Assembly (NCBI GenBank): GCA_025938055.1 | Contig: JAICQC010000242.1 | Span: forward strand, 1 to 7,229 | Direction of reading: 5' to 3' | Length of the DNA stretch: 7,229 nucleotides | Source: Anaerolineales bacterium | Lineage (GTDB): Bacteria > Chloroflexota > Anaerolineae > Anaerolineales > Villigracilaceae | Part shown: positions 5,698-7,229 of the stretch, piece after piece | Position numbering within the stretch: the first letter of the stretch is position 1 | Layout of the letters: every line of letters starts with the position of its first letter | Position numbers and translations under genes: made by a program | The notes under the pieces: generated by a model | The model's input: only the letters and a program-made list of their open reading frames with translations | The model's database searches: none | What the model was told of the DNA's origin: nothing

Positions 5698-7229
5698 GAT
5701 AGTGCATGAGCTGTTTTCCGCCATAGGTGACATTGAGTGGTTCCATATACGCATTGAATTGACCTTTATAAGGCTGTTGATCCAGGATGACAGGGTTGGC
5801 GAGCACATAGTCCAGACCGATGTTTTGAAGATACTCGCCACCCGTCCGGGTCTGCAGCGCCTGGAAATAATCGTAACTATTGATGAGTCCGTCCATGTTG
5901 ATGATCGTGCGGTCATGAATGAAGTAACCGACGTTGCCGCCGCCCGTCAAGCCGATGATGCTGCCCGGTTCGGTATGTTCTTCGAGGAGTGGGACGATAT
6001 CCATGTACGCGGTATCTCGCTCCCAGTGGCCGTAAGGCATCGAAGCCTGGATCATTCTCCAGTACGCGCTGCCCATATTGATGCCTACATAGGCGGCAAC
6101 CAGCCAGGCAAAAATATGGCTGTACGGAATCCTTCGAATCAAAGTGTAAAGCAAACCACCCACCAGGCTGAGAGTCAGCACAATGATCACGAGCTGGCTA
6201 ACCCAGTACCATTCCTTATGCGCGGCATATTTCAGGGCGTTGTAATACAGGACCTGCAGCCAGGCACCGCTCAGGAGCGGGAGGATGCTGAGTTGCACAA
6301 CCGCAGTCTTTCCCTTTTGTCTACCCACAAGCAGAATGAGATAAAAGAGAATAGCAGCCAGCGTCAGAAGGATCAAATAGCGCCAGGTATCTTCGATCCG
6401 CAATATGCGGTACATGTTTTCAGCCCAGCTTCCAAGGATATTGGAGATCGGGCTCCAGGCATTTTCTTCGCTAATGTAGCTCAAACCAAAGAAGGACAGA
6501 AGATCACGGGAGGCGCCACCATAGGCATGGCCTGGAAGGGAAGCCCACCATTGTTTGATCTGCCCGCTGACAGGCGAGGATGTCCCAAACACCAGTTTGC
6601 TCCAGAGCATGTAAACGCCCAAGGCGCCGACGACAATGCCATAATAGAGTGCCCCATCGCTGATCCATTTTTTCCAGTGCGTGCGAAGATAAGAAAACGG
6701 CGTTTCATTTAGGGCGGGGGCAGAGCCTCTCTGCAACCCAAGGAACATCAATCGGCTGATGCCAAAAAACAGCAGTGTAAGACCGAGATCAATGAGGATT
6801 ATGATTCTTGAGAAAGAACCCTCCACCAGCCCAGGTCGTTGAATCACGAGCACAAGAACGCCGGTGATCGCGGAACCCGTCAGAGCAAATATGACGAGCC
6901 TCTTGAGCAGTTCACCCAACCTTGCCATCCCCGAAGGTTGATAGAGACCAAACAAGAACGCACAGGGGATTTTGACCGCCAGCGCTATGATCGCCATCGT
7001 TAAGGCGATCTCAACAGACTCATAATATCCGGTGAGACCAATTCGTATCATGAACGCGAGTATGGTCAGGATAAGAATCGAGGCAATATCGAGCGGCAGA
7101 AAAAAGCGCAGGCGGTGACCGCGAAAAACAATCCAGAGTCCCACCATGCCCGCCAGGAACACCAAATCCAGCCGGCTCAACATGGTCAGCACCGCGATCA
7201 CTGCCAGAACGATGATTTGCCTTTTGGAG
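5678..7229 (-). CDS. Large polytopic membrane protein, GT-C-like, N-terminus outside window
   Basis: The C-terminal part of a large integral membrane protein; the frame stays open to the right edge (reading SKRQIIVLA before the GTG at 7199-7201), so the true start lies outside. The first visible segment is hydrophobic and leads into MLSRLDLVFLAG. About ten hydrophobic stretches follow, at roughly 3-26, 37-55, 62-86, 101-120, 132-156, 184-203, 273-293, 303-320, 333-355 and 362-380 (numbered from that GTG). A soluble C-terminal domain of about 125 residues follows, with PLLEEHTEPGSIIGLTGGGN, GYF, NMDGLINSYDYF (435-446) and IGLDYVL (461-467). From memory, the SRLD..FL motif plus the late G-x-N-x-D-G-L-x-N pattern occurs in uncharacterised Chloroflexota membrane proteins built like GT-C glycosyltransferases. 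No catalytic acidic motif can be confirmed because the N-terminal loop is missing. It is probably an envelope or glycan-related protein. Confidence 0.72.
   Translation of the reverse strand, partial: SKRQIIVLAVIAVLTMLSRLDLVFLAGMVGLWIVFRGHRLRFFLPLDIASILILTILAFMIRIGLTGYYESVEIALTMAIIALAVKIPCAFLFGLYQPSGMARLGELLKRLVIFALTGSAITGVLVLVIQRPGLVEGSFSRIIILIDLGLTLLFFGISRLMFLGLQRGSAPALNETPFSYLRTHWKKWISDGALYYGIVVGALGVYMLWSKLVFGTSSPVSGQIKQWWASLPGHAYGGASRDLLSFFGLSYISEENAWSPISNILGSWAENMYRILRIEDTWRYLILLTLAAILFYLILLVGRQKGKTAVVQLSILPLLSGAWLQVLYYNALKYAAHKEWYWVSQLVIIVLTLSLVGGLLYTLIRRIPYSHIFAWLVAAYVGINMGSAYWRMIQASMPYGHWERDTAYMDIVPLLEEHTEPGSIIGLTGGGNVGYFIHDRTIINMDGLINSYDYFQALQTRTGGEYLQNIGLDYVLANPVILDQQPYKGQFNAYMEPLNVTYGGKQLMHYRAPEED

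Noticed and set aside
5624..6712. A 362-codon open frame on the plus strand
   Set aside because: It lies wholly antisense to the large membrane protein, shows no recognisable domain, and its composition reads like a reverse-strand shadow of hydrophobic codons.
7199..7201. GTG at 7199-7201 as the true start of the large membrane protein
   Set aside because: The same frame continues upstream to the window edge with a basic then hydrophobic stretch, there is no clear ribosome binding site, and proteins of this type usually have several helices before the SRLD motif.

Overview
All credible genes in this window lie on the minus strand, packed with short gaps or overlaps, so transcription runs from the right edge (7229) to the left (16). 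The central unit is a biotin-dependent acyl-CoA carboxylase in three genes: carboxyltransferase beta subunit (3672-5219), biotin carboxylase (2080-3588) and a biotin carboxyl carrier protein (1544-2041). Together they would carboxylate a short acyl-CoA such as acetyl-CoA or propionyl-CoA, using ATP and bicarbonate. That feeds either malonyl-CoA for lipid synthesis or methylmalonyl-CoA for propionate/succinate metabolism.

Downstream of the carrier protein, joined by a TAATG stop/start overlap, is a CYTH-domain (triphosphate tunnel metalloenzyme) protein (876-1544). It is followed 17 bases later by an AraC-family regulator (16-858). Upstream of the carboxylase are a small four-helix membrane protein whose 3' end overlaps the beta-subunit start (5197-5625) and the C-terminal part of a large polytopic membrane protein that runs off the right edge (5678-7229). 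The large protein resembles GT-C-like integral membrane proteins.

The style suggests a member of Chloroflexota, probably Anaerolineae: moderately high GC, separate BC and BCCP subunits with a PccB-type beta subunit, and a large membrane protein with an SRLD..FL motif and a late N-M-D-G-L-I-N motif. This is recognition from memory, not a database result, and the phylum call is moderate at best.

The only non-coding stretch of note is the 83-base gap between the beta subunit and biotin carboxylase genes (3589-3671). It is almost filled by an imperfect palindrome whose arms are built from 7-base units, plus the strong ribosome binding site of the biotin carboxylase gene. No tRNA, rRNA, CRISPR array or insertion sequence is visible. 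I see no clearly new defence or mobile system. The points most worth following are the heptamer palindrome and the tight coupling of a triphosphate-handling CYTH protein and an AraC regulator to a carboxylase operon.
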